DNA of 64,000 nt from Paenibacillus crassostreae (GTDB taxonomy: Bacteria; Bacillota; Bacilli; Paenibacillales; Paenibacillaceae): positions 4,030,001 through 4,094,000 of the forward strand of contig NZ_CP017770.1 of NCBI RefSeq assembly GCF_001857945.1, read 5' to 3'. A program made the position numbers and the translations under genes. The notes beneath the pieces are model-generated. The model saw only the letters and a list, made by a program, of their open reading frames with translations. It was not told the origin of the DNA and did no database searches. Shown one piece after another: positions 1-7,560 of the stretch. Numbering within the stretch: the first letter of the stretch is position 1; every line of letters begins with the position of its first letter.

Positions 1-1308
1 CACATGTTTACAAGCCAGGTTGATGGTTTGGCTCGTGATTTAACCAGAGTCAGAGAGAACATGACGAAAGAAGAAGGGATATTTGAAGAACTGGAGCTAA
101 AGTGGGAGAATTGGTTACAACAACGAGAACTGGATCCTCATCTATCGCCAGAAGCAGTACTAGATATGTTCTTATTGGCAGAGCAAGGGTTGGAAAGTAT
201 CGAACAATTGGATAAACTCCAACGAAAAAAGATTCAATTAGAACAAGATTGTCAAGAATATGAAAAAGAATGCATGAGTTTGACTGTGGATGGCTTAAGA
301 CCTGTAGACTTATCCCCTACTGCATGGATTGAGTTGAAGAAGAAGGAATGGGATGAGTATCAGGAAAAGATGCATCAGCGTAGTTTGCTACTTGCTAGAT
401 TAGAGTCAGTGGAAGAAGAGATAAAGATTGTTTCAGACGAATGGCAACGTATCTCAGTCCTGAGGCAGGAGCTACTCACACTGAGTGGAGCAGATAGTGG
501 AGAAGGCTTCTTACATCGTGGGGCGATTAATAAACGAAGAGAGGAATTGCTAGCTCTTATTAGACAATGGGAGATCACGATGTTTAGTGGATCTGATGAT
601 CGTCGTAGAGAAGCCATACTGGATATATTATCAACTCATGATGAGACGGAATTAGAACTAGCAAGTACTCAGAGCGAGAAGGAATTGAACGAGATCGAGG
701 CTCACTTTAATGAGTTGCAACAAAAGCACGGAAGGTTGCTACAAGAGCAAGATCAGCTAGAATTATTATGTCTTCATGATACAGCCGTGCAGAAGCTGGA
801 AGAGCAAAAAGCAGAGTTAAAGCAAATGACAGCGAATTATGCTGTGATGTCTATCTGTTCAGAGCTGATCACTAGAACTCGACGTATTTATGAAGAAGAG
901 AAACAGCCACAAGTATTGAAATTGGCTTCAATTTATTTCGCACGCTTAACGAATGGTGCTTATTCACGTATCGTTATGAAAATGGGAGCAAAGGTGCTGC
1001 TAGCTGAACATCGCGAACGTGGTCTAATTGAAAGTGTAAAGCTTAGTCGTGGAACGGCAGAACAAATGTACTTAGCCATGCGACTCGCGTTAGCAGGTAC
1101 GATGAATTCGCAAATATCGATCCCACTTCTTTTTGACGATATTCTTGTTAACTTTGATCAGGAGAGAATGATATCTGCCTTAACTTTATTGCAGGAAGTA
1201 TCCCCCACACGCCAGATTATTATGATGACTTGTCATCCCTATGTAGTTCAACATATTCGGGATATTATGCCAACAGCTCATATTATTTCTTTATCAACAT
1301 CAATTTAA
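1..1308 (+). CDS. yhaN: YhaN-like SMC/RecF-type ATPase, C-terminal part (partial at window start)
   Basis: The reading frame is open from the first base, so the 5' end lies outside the window. The visible 435 residues are mostly charged, heptad-like coiled coil (roughly residues 1-285). An ABC-type ATPase C-terminal lobe follows: a signature-like SRGTAEQMYLAMRLAL segment near residue 345 and a Walker B/D-loop region LLFDDILVNFD near residue 373, then a conserved H in TCHP. This architecture matches the YhaN family of large SMC-like ATPases, which act with the nuclease YhaM/SbcD-like partner YhaO on DNA ends. The partner gene would be upstream and is not visible. Its end overlaps the convergent permease gene by 26 bases. 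Confidence 0.7.
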   Translation, partial: HMFTSQVDGLARDLTRVRENMTKEEGIFEELELKWENWLQQRELDPHLSPEAVLDMFLLAEQGLESIEQLDKLQRKKIQLEQDCQEYEKECMSLTVDGLRPVDLSPTAWIELKKKEWDEYQEKMHQRSLLLARLESVEEEIKIVSDEWQRISVLRQELLTLSGADSGEGFLHRGAINKRREELLALIRQWEITMFSGSDDRRREAILDILSTHDETELELASTQSEKELNEIEAHFNELQQKHGRLLQEQDQLELLCLHDTAVQKLEEQKAELKQMTANYAVMSICSELITRTRRIYEEEKQPQVLKLASIYFARLTNGAYSRIVMKMGAKVLLAEHRERGLIESVKLSRGTAEQMYLAMRLALAGTMNSQISIPLLFDDILVNFDQERMISALTLLQEVSPTRQIIMMTCHPYVVQHIRDIMPTAHIISLSTSI

Positions 1309-2311
1309 CAATCCAGAATAAACTAAGGAATCCGAAGAGTGGGTACAAAACGGACAACAAGTAACTGAAACCAAGTTGGCTGAATAAAAAGCAAGCTAAC
1401 ATGATGGCAATAGAAATTAATCGTGGAGAGACTTTAAAACGTTGCTGTATTTGTAAAGTAATCCCGTAGACATCTGCAACAAAAGTGGTGAAGATCTCTA
1501 GAAATATAAGTAGCACATATATCAATTGAACGACGATCCCTAATTGAAATGCAATGCTTCCCATCGGAATCTCAAACTGTGTTATACCTGGCATCTGTGC
1601 AGACATGGCGAAATGAGCAGCCATTAGCATAAATCCGACACCTAGACCACCGATGATTCCTCCCCATTTAATGGCTGTAATACTCTCAGTATGGCTCCCC
1701 AAGGGGACAAGCACAGCTTGGGCCATAACGAGATTGAAGGCAGTGTATAGTATCGGGGATATCCAGGCCATGGATAAATTAGCGTCAGTGGTTAAAGTTA
1801 GAAAATGATCTGCGTTAGGCATTTGCCATGTTCTCGAGATGATAAGCAATGAAATGCTTAACATCATGGGAACAACGATACTATTCATGTATAGTATCGA
1901 ATGTATTCCTTTGTTAAGTAAGAAATAGGAACCCACAAGCGTGATAATTAGTCCCGTCTGGTAATGAAGATTAAGATGTTGTACAAAGACGGAACCAGCA
2001 CCTGCCAACATGATGCTATTTACTCCGATCAGGATAAAAAGCATGATGGTACTAATATGACGACCTGATTGTTGCCCAAATAAATACGTGTTCAAGTCCT
2101 CATATGACCTGGCATGAATTCTACGAGAAATGATCATCATCTTTGTGCCTAGCCATATAAAAAGTATGGTTGAGAGAAGAATAGTTAGTGTTGCCCACTT
2201 TCCATATTGTGTAAAGAACTGGAGGATTTCTTGTCCAGTGGCAAATCCGGCACCAACAACGGTACCTATGTAAGTAAATGCAATTTGCATAATCCGGATT
2301 GCGTTTTTCAT
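1283..2311 (-). CDS. ykvI: YkvI-family integral membrane transporter
   Basis: A 342-residue, highly hydrophobic protein with about ten predicted membrane helices. Its N-terminus (IGTVVGAGFATGQEI near residue 17) has the glycine-rich unwound helix-1 motif seen in the YkvI family, related to APC/LeuT-fold amino-acid transporters. The substrate is not known. The ATG start is preceded by AAGGGGGG at a spacing of about 6. It is convergent with the YhaN-like gene, and its promoter must lie in the short gap shared with xpt. Functional assignment beyond 'membrane transporter' is inference. Confidence 0.75.
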   Translation of the reverse strand: MKNAIRIMQIAFTYIGTVVGAGFATGQEILQFFTQYGKWATLTILLSTILFIWLGTKMMIISRRIHARSYEDLNTYLFGQQSGRHISTIMLFILIGVNSIMLAGAGSVFVQHLNLHYQTGLIITLVGSYFLLNKGIHSILYMNSIVVPMMLSISLLIISRTWQMPNADHFLTLTTDANLSMAWISPILYTAFNLVMAQAVLVPLGSHTESITAIKWGGIIGGLGVGFMLMAAHFAMSAQMPGITQFEIPMGSIAFQLGIVVQLIYVLLIFLEIFTTFVADVYGITLQIQQRFKVSPRLISIAIMLACFLFSQLGFSYLLSVLYPLFGFLSLFWIVKLMLIKK

Positions 2312-2366
2312 CTTAATCCCCCCTTGCGTTACTTCGCATTAGTACAAGGTATGTTGAATATGGGAA

Positions 2367-2387
2367 GGACATGACTGTAACATGTCC
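2367..2387. promoter_or_regulatory. Perfect 7-bp inverted repeat between ykvI and xpt
   Basis: GGACATG and CATGTCC are separated by seven bases. No T-run follows, so it is not an intrinsic terminator. It lies in the divergent gap between ykvI and xpt and could be an operator for either gene. The purine riboswitch usually found before xpt in Bacillus is not recognisable here. Confidence 0.35.
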
Positions 2388-2458
2388 AAATTCACTTGAT
2401 GTTTGAACTAGATATATGGTACTTTAACGACAAAGGATTGGTATGGGAGGGTAACATA

Positions 2459-3031
2459 ATGGAATTATTAAAAAAGAGAATTATTGAAGAAGGTATCGTT
2501 TTATCTGATAAAGTGTTGAAGTTGGATGGATTATTGAATCATCAGGTAGATCCACAATTAACAATGGAAATGGGACGCGAATTTGCAGCAAGATTTCGTG
2601 AATCAGGTGTCACACGGGTAGTTACAGTTGAATCATCCGGTATTGCTGTTGCATTTGCCACTGCATACGAACTAGGGGTACCGCTTGTATTCGCTCGCCG
2701 CAAAAAAACACTACTAGCTGATCCAGATGCATACTGTGAACGTGTTCCTTCTTTTACAAAAGGGATTGTGACAGATATTATGTTATCTCGAGAGTATATG
2801 AAGAGTGAAGATCGAGTATTATTTATCGATGATATTATTGCTAATGGGGATGCCGCGAAAGGTCTGATTAAGATCATAGCACGGTCAGGAGCGGAGTTAG
2901 TAGGATTAGGCGTTGTGATTGAGAAGGCATTCCAATCAGGAGCACAAACGATTCGTGAGCAAGGCATCAGAATAGAATCACTTGTAAAGATTGGATCGTT
3001 AACGGATGGAAAGATTAAATTCGTAGAATAA
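2459..3031 (+). CDS. xpt: Xanthine phosphoribosyltransferase
   Basis: Converts xanthine and PRPP to XMP in purine salvage, in the cytoplasm. From the ATG at 2459, preceded by GGGAGG, the protein is 190 residues, the normal Xpt length. An upstream in-frame ATG at 2396 would add 21 unrelated residues without a ribosome-binding site, so it was rejected. Visible landmarks are the N-terminal MELLKKRI segment, VTVESSGIAVA (near residue 56) and the PRPP-binding loop VLFIDDIIANGDA (near residue 122). In Bacillus xpt is followed by pbuX; here it stands alone. Confidence 0.93.
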   Translation: MELLKKRIIEEGIVLSDKVLKLDGLLNHQVDPQLTMEMGREFAARFRESGVTRVVTVESSGIAVAFATAYELGVPLVFARRKKTLLADPDAYCERVPSFTKGIVTDIMLSREYMKSEDRVLFIDDIIANGDAAKGLIKIIARSGAELVGLGVVIEKAFQSGAQTIREQGIRIESLVKIGSLTDGKIKFVE

Positions 3032-3124
3032 TTAGGTAGCGTAGGCCCAATTTCTAACAATGGCTTTTAAGTATTATAGTAATCGCTTATAATAGTAGTT
3101 GTAAGGAAGAGAGGAGGCAACACA

Positions 3125-3442
3125 ATGGGGAAAGAACCGGTAACAGAGCAATTTTTTATTGGCAAGTTAGCTACTGCAAAAGATCATTTTGAGCGTGCAC
3201 TCGATTGTAAACACACAGAATTTGATGATCTATATCCCTATATGCTTGAACACCCTCAATTTTTTTGGTACAAACGCTACGTCGCATGGTCTGAATTATT
3301 GACCATTGTGAACTTATGTGAGGAACTTTCATTCTCATGGAAGGAAGTATTTACACCTCAACAAGTGGATTACTTAAATAGTCGAGTGATGTCTGCTACG
3401 GTGTTAGACTTCTGGTCCGAGAAAGAACATGCGCAGCGATAA
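3125..3442 (+). CDS. Conserved hypothetical protein, 105 aa
   Basis: Not recognised to a named family. The ATG is preceded by GAGGAGGC at good spacing, and the protein has a soluble composition rich in aromatic and acidic residues (YPYMLEHPQFFWYKRYVAW in the middle). There is no signal peptide, membrane helix or metal motif. It stands alone between xpt and another small gene and ends before a clear terminator, so it is probably monocistronic. Function unknown. Confidence 0.7.
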   Translation: MGKEPVTEQFFIGKLATAKDHFERALDCKHTEFDDLYPYMLEHPQFFWYKRYVAWSELLTIVNLCEELSFSWKEVFTPQQVDYLNSRVMSATVLDFWSEKEHAQR

Positions 3443-3490
3443 TTCTAACGATAATAGGTTATCATCTGAATATAAACAGTTTCATGATAT

Positions 3491-3521
3491 GGCCTAAATT
3501 TAACGATTTAGGTCTTTTTTT
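3491..3521 (+). terminator. Intrinsic terminator after the 105-aa gene
   Basis: Stem CCTAAAT / ATTTAGG with a six-base loop, closed by extra G-C/G-T pairs and followed by seven T. Confidence 0.8.
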
Positions 3522-3554
3522 AAAATATATAGAAGTATAAGGTGGCTTCAAGAA

Positions 3555-3770
3555 ATGATTAGTGATGAACAATTGAATGCTTTTCGTGTAAGTGGAGAAA
3601 AAGTTCGCGTCGTTCGTGATTCTATACAGAGCAATGATATTAGAGGGATTGTTGTTGCATGGGATGCCAATCAGGTATTGATTAGACGACCTAATCGCAA
3701 TGTGGTCAAGCTGGATCGTAATTACATATACCAATTAGCAAGAGAGCCACGTCTTGATCCATTGGAATAG
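3555..3770 (+). CDS. Small conserved protein, 71 aa, SH3/Sm-like composition
   Basis: A 71-residue soluble protein starting at ATG 3555; a usable but weak AGGTGG lies upstream. The alternating hydrophobic pattern (GIVVAWDANQVLIRRPNRNVVKLDRNY in the middle) suggests a small beta-barrel in which a strand carries basic residues, as in nucleic-acid-binding barrels. That is inference. No catalytic motif is visible. It is immediately followed by the tRNA-Leu relic. Confidence 0.65.
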   Translation: MISDEQLNAFRVSGEKVRVVRDSIQSNDIRGIVVAWDANQVLIRRPNRNVVKLDRNYIYQLAREPRLDPLE

Positions 3771-3778
3771 ATATAGGG

Positions 3779-3841
3779 CATGCGTTAGATTCAGGTTCTA
3801 GTGTCAGCAATGAGGTGGAGGTTCGAGTCCTCTTGGCCGCA
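3779..3841 (+). pseudogene. tRNA-Leu(CAG) fragment, 5' third missing
   Basis: The sequence contains a complete anticodon arm (TTAGA-TTCAGGT-TCTAG, anticodon CAG), a leucine-type long variable arm, a T arm (GGAGG-TTCGAGT-CCTCT) and the 3' acceptor strand TGGCCGC plus discriminator A. The 5' acceptor strand and D arm that should pair with it are absent; the preceding bases belong to the end of the upstream small gene. No CCA is encoded. A strong terminator follows directly, as behind a real tRNA. It is a relic or an att-like remnant rather than a working tRNA. Confidence 0.75.
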
Positions 3842-3848
3842 TTATACG

Positions 3849-3903
3849 AAAAAACAACCCCATTTCCATGATATTTAAATCATGAATATGAGGTTGTTTT
3901 TTT
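3849..3903 (+). terminator. Intrinsic terminator after the tRNA-Leu relic
   Basis: AAAAACAACC pairs with GGTTGTTTTT. An internal ATGATTTAAATCAT-like palindrome sits in the loop and a T-run follows. Confidence 0.75.
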
Positions 3904-3905
3904 AA

Positions 3906-4012
3906 AATATAAGAAAGTAAGTATAAGTTTCACTTGATACTCTATTTCTTATATTTCCGCAGATACGGATTTCACCCTTGAAAAGGACGGTATTGCCGTT
4001 TCTCCTTGTGGG
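3906..4012. repeat. Dispersed palindromic repeat, copy 1
   Basis: An approximately 105-bp element with a partner at 14338-14440 in the same orientation. It opens with a long imperfect hairpin (ATATAAGAAAGTA... against ...TACTCTATTTCTTATAT), then a CCTTGAAAAGGACGG block and a small hairpin around CGGTATTGCCG, ending in CTTGTGG. Both copies are intergenic. It looks like a small non-coding mobile or REP-like element. Confidence 0.6.
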
Positions 4013-4056
4013 TAATGGATGATATAATATGACTACGATTGTAAGGAGGAGTACAT

Positions 4057-4293
4057 ATGTCTAGGGTTTATTCACGTACCGTTATTGAGAATGTAAAGCT
4101 TCAATTATTGAATCGATTGGGATTAAAGCAAGTATTTTATAAGGAACAAATAGGCGACGACTTAATTTACGAAGCAGTTGGTTTTGATAAAGGATCTGAA
4201 CATCGGTTTCGTATTAGAACAAAAACAGGAACGATTGATGAATTTATTTCTGGAAAGTGGATGAAAGTAAATAAATTTAAGATCAATTTGTGA
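4057..4293 (+). CDS. Hypothetical protein, 78 aa
   Basis: Starts at ATG 4057 behind a strong AAGGAGGAG. A small basic soluble protein with no recognised family; the second half (GSEHRFRIRTKTGTIDEF) looks like paired beta strands. It is monocistronic, with a TATAAT-like box about 25 bases before the ribosome-binding site, and follows the dispersed repeat. Function unknown. Confidence 0.65.
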   Translation: MSRVYSRTVIENVKLQLLNRLGLKQVFYKEQIGDDLIYEAVGFDKGSEHRFRIRTKTGTIDEFISGKWMKVNKFKINL

Positions 4294-4514
4294 ATCAGCA
4301 TATATCTATTTGTTTATTTGGATCAATTTTATATTTAGCGTAAAATGATACGATATTGTTGAAGATCTGCTTGAATATAGGGCAAAGGATGCCTGAACCT
4401 TCCAGGTCTTTTTTTGTTTGTTTAGGATAGACCAAACTACCTATAAATGGTAAGTTGTAATGGACTATGAATTGAATTGAAATTAACTAATTACTTAAGA
4501 TCAGGAGAGTAGAT

Positions 4515-5228
4515 ATGAATCAACATCGCAAGATTCTTATTATCGAAGATGAACAAGATATAGCACGTATTATTAAGGACTATTTAATCAAGAACGGATA
4601 TGAAGCTACTATTGCAAACAATGGTCAAGATGCATTACATGTCATTGATATATTGAATCCAGAGTTCATCATTCTAGATATTATGTTGCCTGATATAGAC
4701 GGGGTTGAACTCTGTCGACAAATTCGCGAGAAGAATAATGTTCCCATTCTTATCTTAAGTGCACGAGGTAGTGACACAGATAAAGTTCTTGGACTTGGTT
4801 TTGGTGCAGATGATTATATGACAAAGCCATTTTCATTAAGTGAATTATTAGCAAGAATTAAATCTAACCTACGAAGAGTGGATAGCATGTTAAACATGGT
4901 GGTAAAACAAGCAGATAATGAGGATATTCTTCATATTGGAAAGATAACGATTGATAAACAAGGATATAAAGTGACGAAAGAAGAGAAAGATATTTCACTT
5001 TCTGCGAAAGAACTTGAACTACTATTTTTTCTATCCAAGCATAAGAACCAAGTGTTCTCTAAAAGTCAGTTGTTGGATGCTGTATGGGGATACAGTACTT
5101 ATGGTGATGAGAGTACGATCACCGTGTATATTCGAAGAATACGAGAGAAGTTGGAAGATGATCCGTCGAATCCCCTGTATATTAAGACAGTCTGGGGGAT
5201 TGGATACAAATTTAGCTTCGATGAATGA
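4515..5228 (+). CDS. OmpR/PhoB-family response regulator
   Basis: A 237-residue DNA-binding response regulator. The receiver domain occupies residues 1-120, with the acidic pair ED at 11-12, the phosphoacceptor Asp at about 55 (in FIILDIMLPD) and Lys in MTKPF near 105. A winged-helix C-terminal domain (about 140-235) shows SAKELELLFFL and the recognition segment TITVYIRRIREKLE. It lies 32 bp before the sensor kinase and forms a module with it and the ABC exporter downstream. The genes it controls probably include that exporter; this is inference from neighbourhood. Confidence 0.93.
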   Translation: MNQHRKILIIEDEQDIARIIKDYLIKNGYEATIANNGQDALHVIDILNPEFIILDIMLPDIDGVELCRQIREKNNVPILILSARGSDTDKVLGLGFGADDYMTKPFSLSELLARIKSNLRRVDSMLNMVVKQADNEDILHIGKITIDKQGYKVTKEEKDISLSAKELELLFFLSKHKNQVFSKSQLLDAVWGYSTYGDESTITVYIRRIREKLEDDPSNPLYIKTVWGIGYKFSFDE

Positions 5229-5260
5229 CAAGTAAATGAAGTGTAAGATAGGAGAGCCTT

Positions 5261-6691
5261 ATGTATTTGAGTGATTGGATTAAAAAATGGTATAAAATCG
5301 GTATTGTTTGTCTTCTCATCATATTGGGGTGTGGGGCAGGGTTGCTCTGGGACAATTACAAAAGTGAGAGAGAAGTTGATTCTCATATTGTCATTAATCA
5401 GGTACGACTCAAAGTAAGTGATATGATGCTGTACCTAGAGCGATATAATCAAGAGATTGATGATGACCCCGAGATACAAGACACTCTACAGACCATGTCT
5501 GAAGAACACGAAGTAAGCTTATTATACGCGAAATTGGATGGTCGTATTATATTCAATTCCTCATCCAACAACACGATCCGACAGGTAGATCTTACAACGG
5601 CGCTTCATTATGATTTATATCATGCGAGGGTAGAAAAGGATACCTATAACATTGCGTTTCCTGTCGTTGATGAAGTTACCCACGTTCAAGTAGGAAATGC
5701 TATATTCGCCATACCTGCAAGAACTATCTTTATTGAGAGAACCCACGCTTTACCACTTTCCCTGTTTATTATAATGACTTCCATGTTACTCATCTTTTGT
5801 TGTCTGATCTTCCTTCTTAGGAAAAAAATCAAAAGAGATATCATTCATCCTATCCAGCATTTAAAAGATTACTCCGAAGCTATTCTGAGGGGGGATTATG
5901 GGCAAAAAGCCTCATACAAAACGATGGATGAGATGGGTGAGGTCTATACTGTGTTTGATCAAATGAGACTGGAAATTATGTATCTTAGCTTACGGAGAGA
6001 TGAACAAGAGCAAGCACAAAAGGAACTAATCTCGAATATTTCCCACGAAATAAAGACACCGCTAACAACGTTAAAGGCTTACATAGAAGCCATACGTGAG
6101 GGGGTCTGTTCGGATATGCCAGCGGTAATGGAGTATGTTGAAGTCATGCATAATAATACAGAGAAAATGACAAGATTGACGGAGGATCTATTACTACATG
6201 CCTTAAAAGAATTAGGGCAGATCTCAGTAACACTCTCGGAACAGTATAGTAGGGACATGTTAATAGCGATTCTACAACCGATCGCTCACTACGTTCGTAC
6301 AACAGGGGTTACTTTTATAGAACCACAAGACATTCCCAATGTACTGATTCATGCGGATGCTAATCGATTGGAACAGGTTATTTCTAATCTCATTACCAAT
6401 GCGTTGAAACATACGAAGGCGGGTGATTCCATTATTATGAATATAACTCTTGAGCGGGGACAATTAAAAATAACGATAGCAGATACCGGGGAAGGAATAC
6501 TTCCTCAGGATATGCCTTTTGTTTTTGATCGTTATTTTAAAGGGAAATTGAATTCCAATCTTAGATATGAGGGTTCTGGTCTAGGACTATCCATTTGTAA
6601 ACATATTATTGAGGCGCATCAGGGATCTATTTCGTTCAAAAGTGTACAAGGCCAAGGAACAATATTTCATTGTTTGATCCCGTTAGGTTAG
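5261..6691 (+). CDS. Membrane sensor histidine kinase
   Basis: A 476-residue sensor kinase, partner of the preceding regulator. Two membrane helices (about residues 15-32 and 165-187) bracket an extracytoplasmic sensing region of about 130 residues. HAMP (about 187-240), a HisKA domain with the phosphoacceptor in NISHEIKTPL (near 261), and a HATPase_c domain follow (N box NLITNALKHT near 380, DTGEGI, and GSGLGLSI). The sizeable extracellular domain separates it from short-loop BceS-type sensors even though an FtsX-type ABC transporter follows. The ligand is unknown. Confidence 0.92.
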   Translation: MYLSDWIKKWYKIGIVCLLIILGCGAGLLWDNYKSEREVDSHIVINQVRLKVSDMMLYLERYNQEIDDDPEIQDTLQTMSEEHEVSLLYAKLDGRIIFNSSSNNTIRQVDLTTALHYDLYHARVEKDTYNIAFPVVDEVTHVQVGNAIFAIPARTIFIERTHALPLSLFIIMTSMLLIFCCLIFLLRKKIKRDIIHPIQHLKDYSEAILRGDYGQKASYKTMDEMGEVYTVFDQMRLEIMYLSLRRDEQEQAQKELISNISHEIKTPLTTLKAYIEAIREGVCSDMPAVMEYVEVMHNNTEKMTRLTEDLLLHALKELGQISVTLSEQYSRDMLIAILQPIAHYVRTTGVTFIEPQDIPNVLIHADANRLEQVISNLITNALKHTKAGDSIIMNITLERGQLKITIADTGEGILPQDMPFVFDRYFKGKLNSNLRYEGSGLGLSICKHIIEAHQGSISFKSVQGQGTIFHCLIPLG

Positions 6692-6795
6692 ATAATGGCT
6701 TGGCTGTAATATTTCATTAATATTTAGATAAGGGTTTATATATAAGTGCCCCTTACAATGTGATTATGAGCTTATTTGAGGAGGGTTTACACTTA

Positions 6796-7554
6796 GTGAA
6801 AAAAACGATTATTCAAGCAAGGAATCTTTGCAAAACCTATTCCACGGGTAGCGAACAATTTCATGCTATTAGAAATCTGGATCTTGAGATATATGCTGGG
6901 GATTTCACAGTTATTATGGGGAATTCAGGTTCAGGTAAATCCACACTACTATACCTTCTAAGTGGACTTGATTCCGTAACGGTTGGTGAGGTTTACTTTC
7001 GAGGACAACGAATTGACAGCTACAACGAGAAGCTAATGGCAGAGTTTAGGGCGAATAGAATCGGATATATTTATCAAAGTATTAATCTGGTACCTGATCT
7101 TACTCTATATGAGAATATTGCATTACCCGGGTACATTGCCGGGCAGCCGAAGAAGCAAGTGAAGAGAACAGTTCTCTCACTGATGAAGGACATGGAAATT
7201 GATGGGCAGCAGCATCGTTTACCTTCCCAGACCTCTGGTGGACAACAACAAAGGGCAGCAATAGCCAGAGCGTTGATCAATGCACCAGATGTTATATTTG
7301 CGGATGAGCCGACAGGAAGCTTGAATTATGATCAAGGTGTAGCTGTCCTGGATATTTTAACGGATATGAATCGTAAAGGGCAGTCCGTGGTTATGGTAAC
7401 CCATGATATTCAAGCGGCTTGTAGAGCTGATCGTCTCATATTGATAAAAGATGGGAAAATAGCAGATATTCTAGAGTTTGATAAATTTAAACATTTCCAT
7501 ACCCAACAAGATAGAGAAGCGATCATATTCTCTTACGTTACAGGAAAGGAGTAG
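6796..7554 (+). CDS. ABC exporter ATP-binding subunit (MacB/LolD type)
   Basis: ATPase partner of the large permease that follows. It has Walker [11 protein letters not shown]-loop [11 protein letters not shown], signature [14 protein letters not shown], Walker [10 protein letters not shown] and the H-loop VTHD. The GTG at 6796 was chosen because GAGGAGGG sits about 10 bases before it; the upstream in-frame ATG at 6760 has no ribosome-binding site. The stop is 6 bases before the permease start, so the pair is an operon. Members of this family drive antimicrobial-peptide or lipoprotein export together with FtsX-like permeases. Confidence 0.92.
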   Translation: MKKTIIQARNLCKTYSTGSEQFHAIRNLDLEIYAGDFTVIMGNSGSGKSTLLYLLSGLDSVTVGEVYFRGQRIDSYNEKLMAEFRANRIGYIYQSINLVPDLTLYENIALPGYIAGQPKKQVKRTVLSLMKDMEIDGQQHRLPSQTSGGQQQRAAIARALINAPDVIFADEPTGSLNYDQGVAVLDILTDMNRKGQSVVMVTHDIQAACRADRLILIKDGKIADILEFDKFKHFHTQQDREAIIFSYVTGKE

Positions 7555-7560
7555 ACGCTA

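Noticed and set aside
2542-3060. A 172-codon frame antisense to xpt
   Set aside because: Fully overlaps the well-supported xpt gene and has no start site signals.
4294-4514. Intrinsic terminator near 4390-4420 before the response regulator
   Set aside because: The CCTG/CAGG stem is only four pairs; the T-run alone is not enough to support it.
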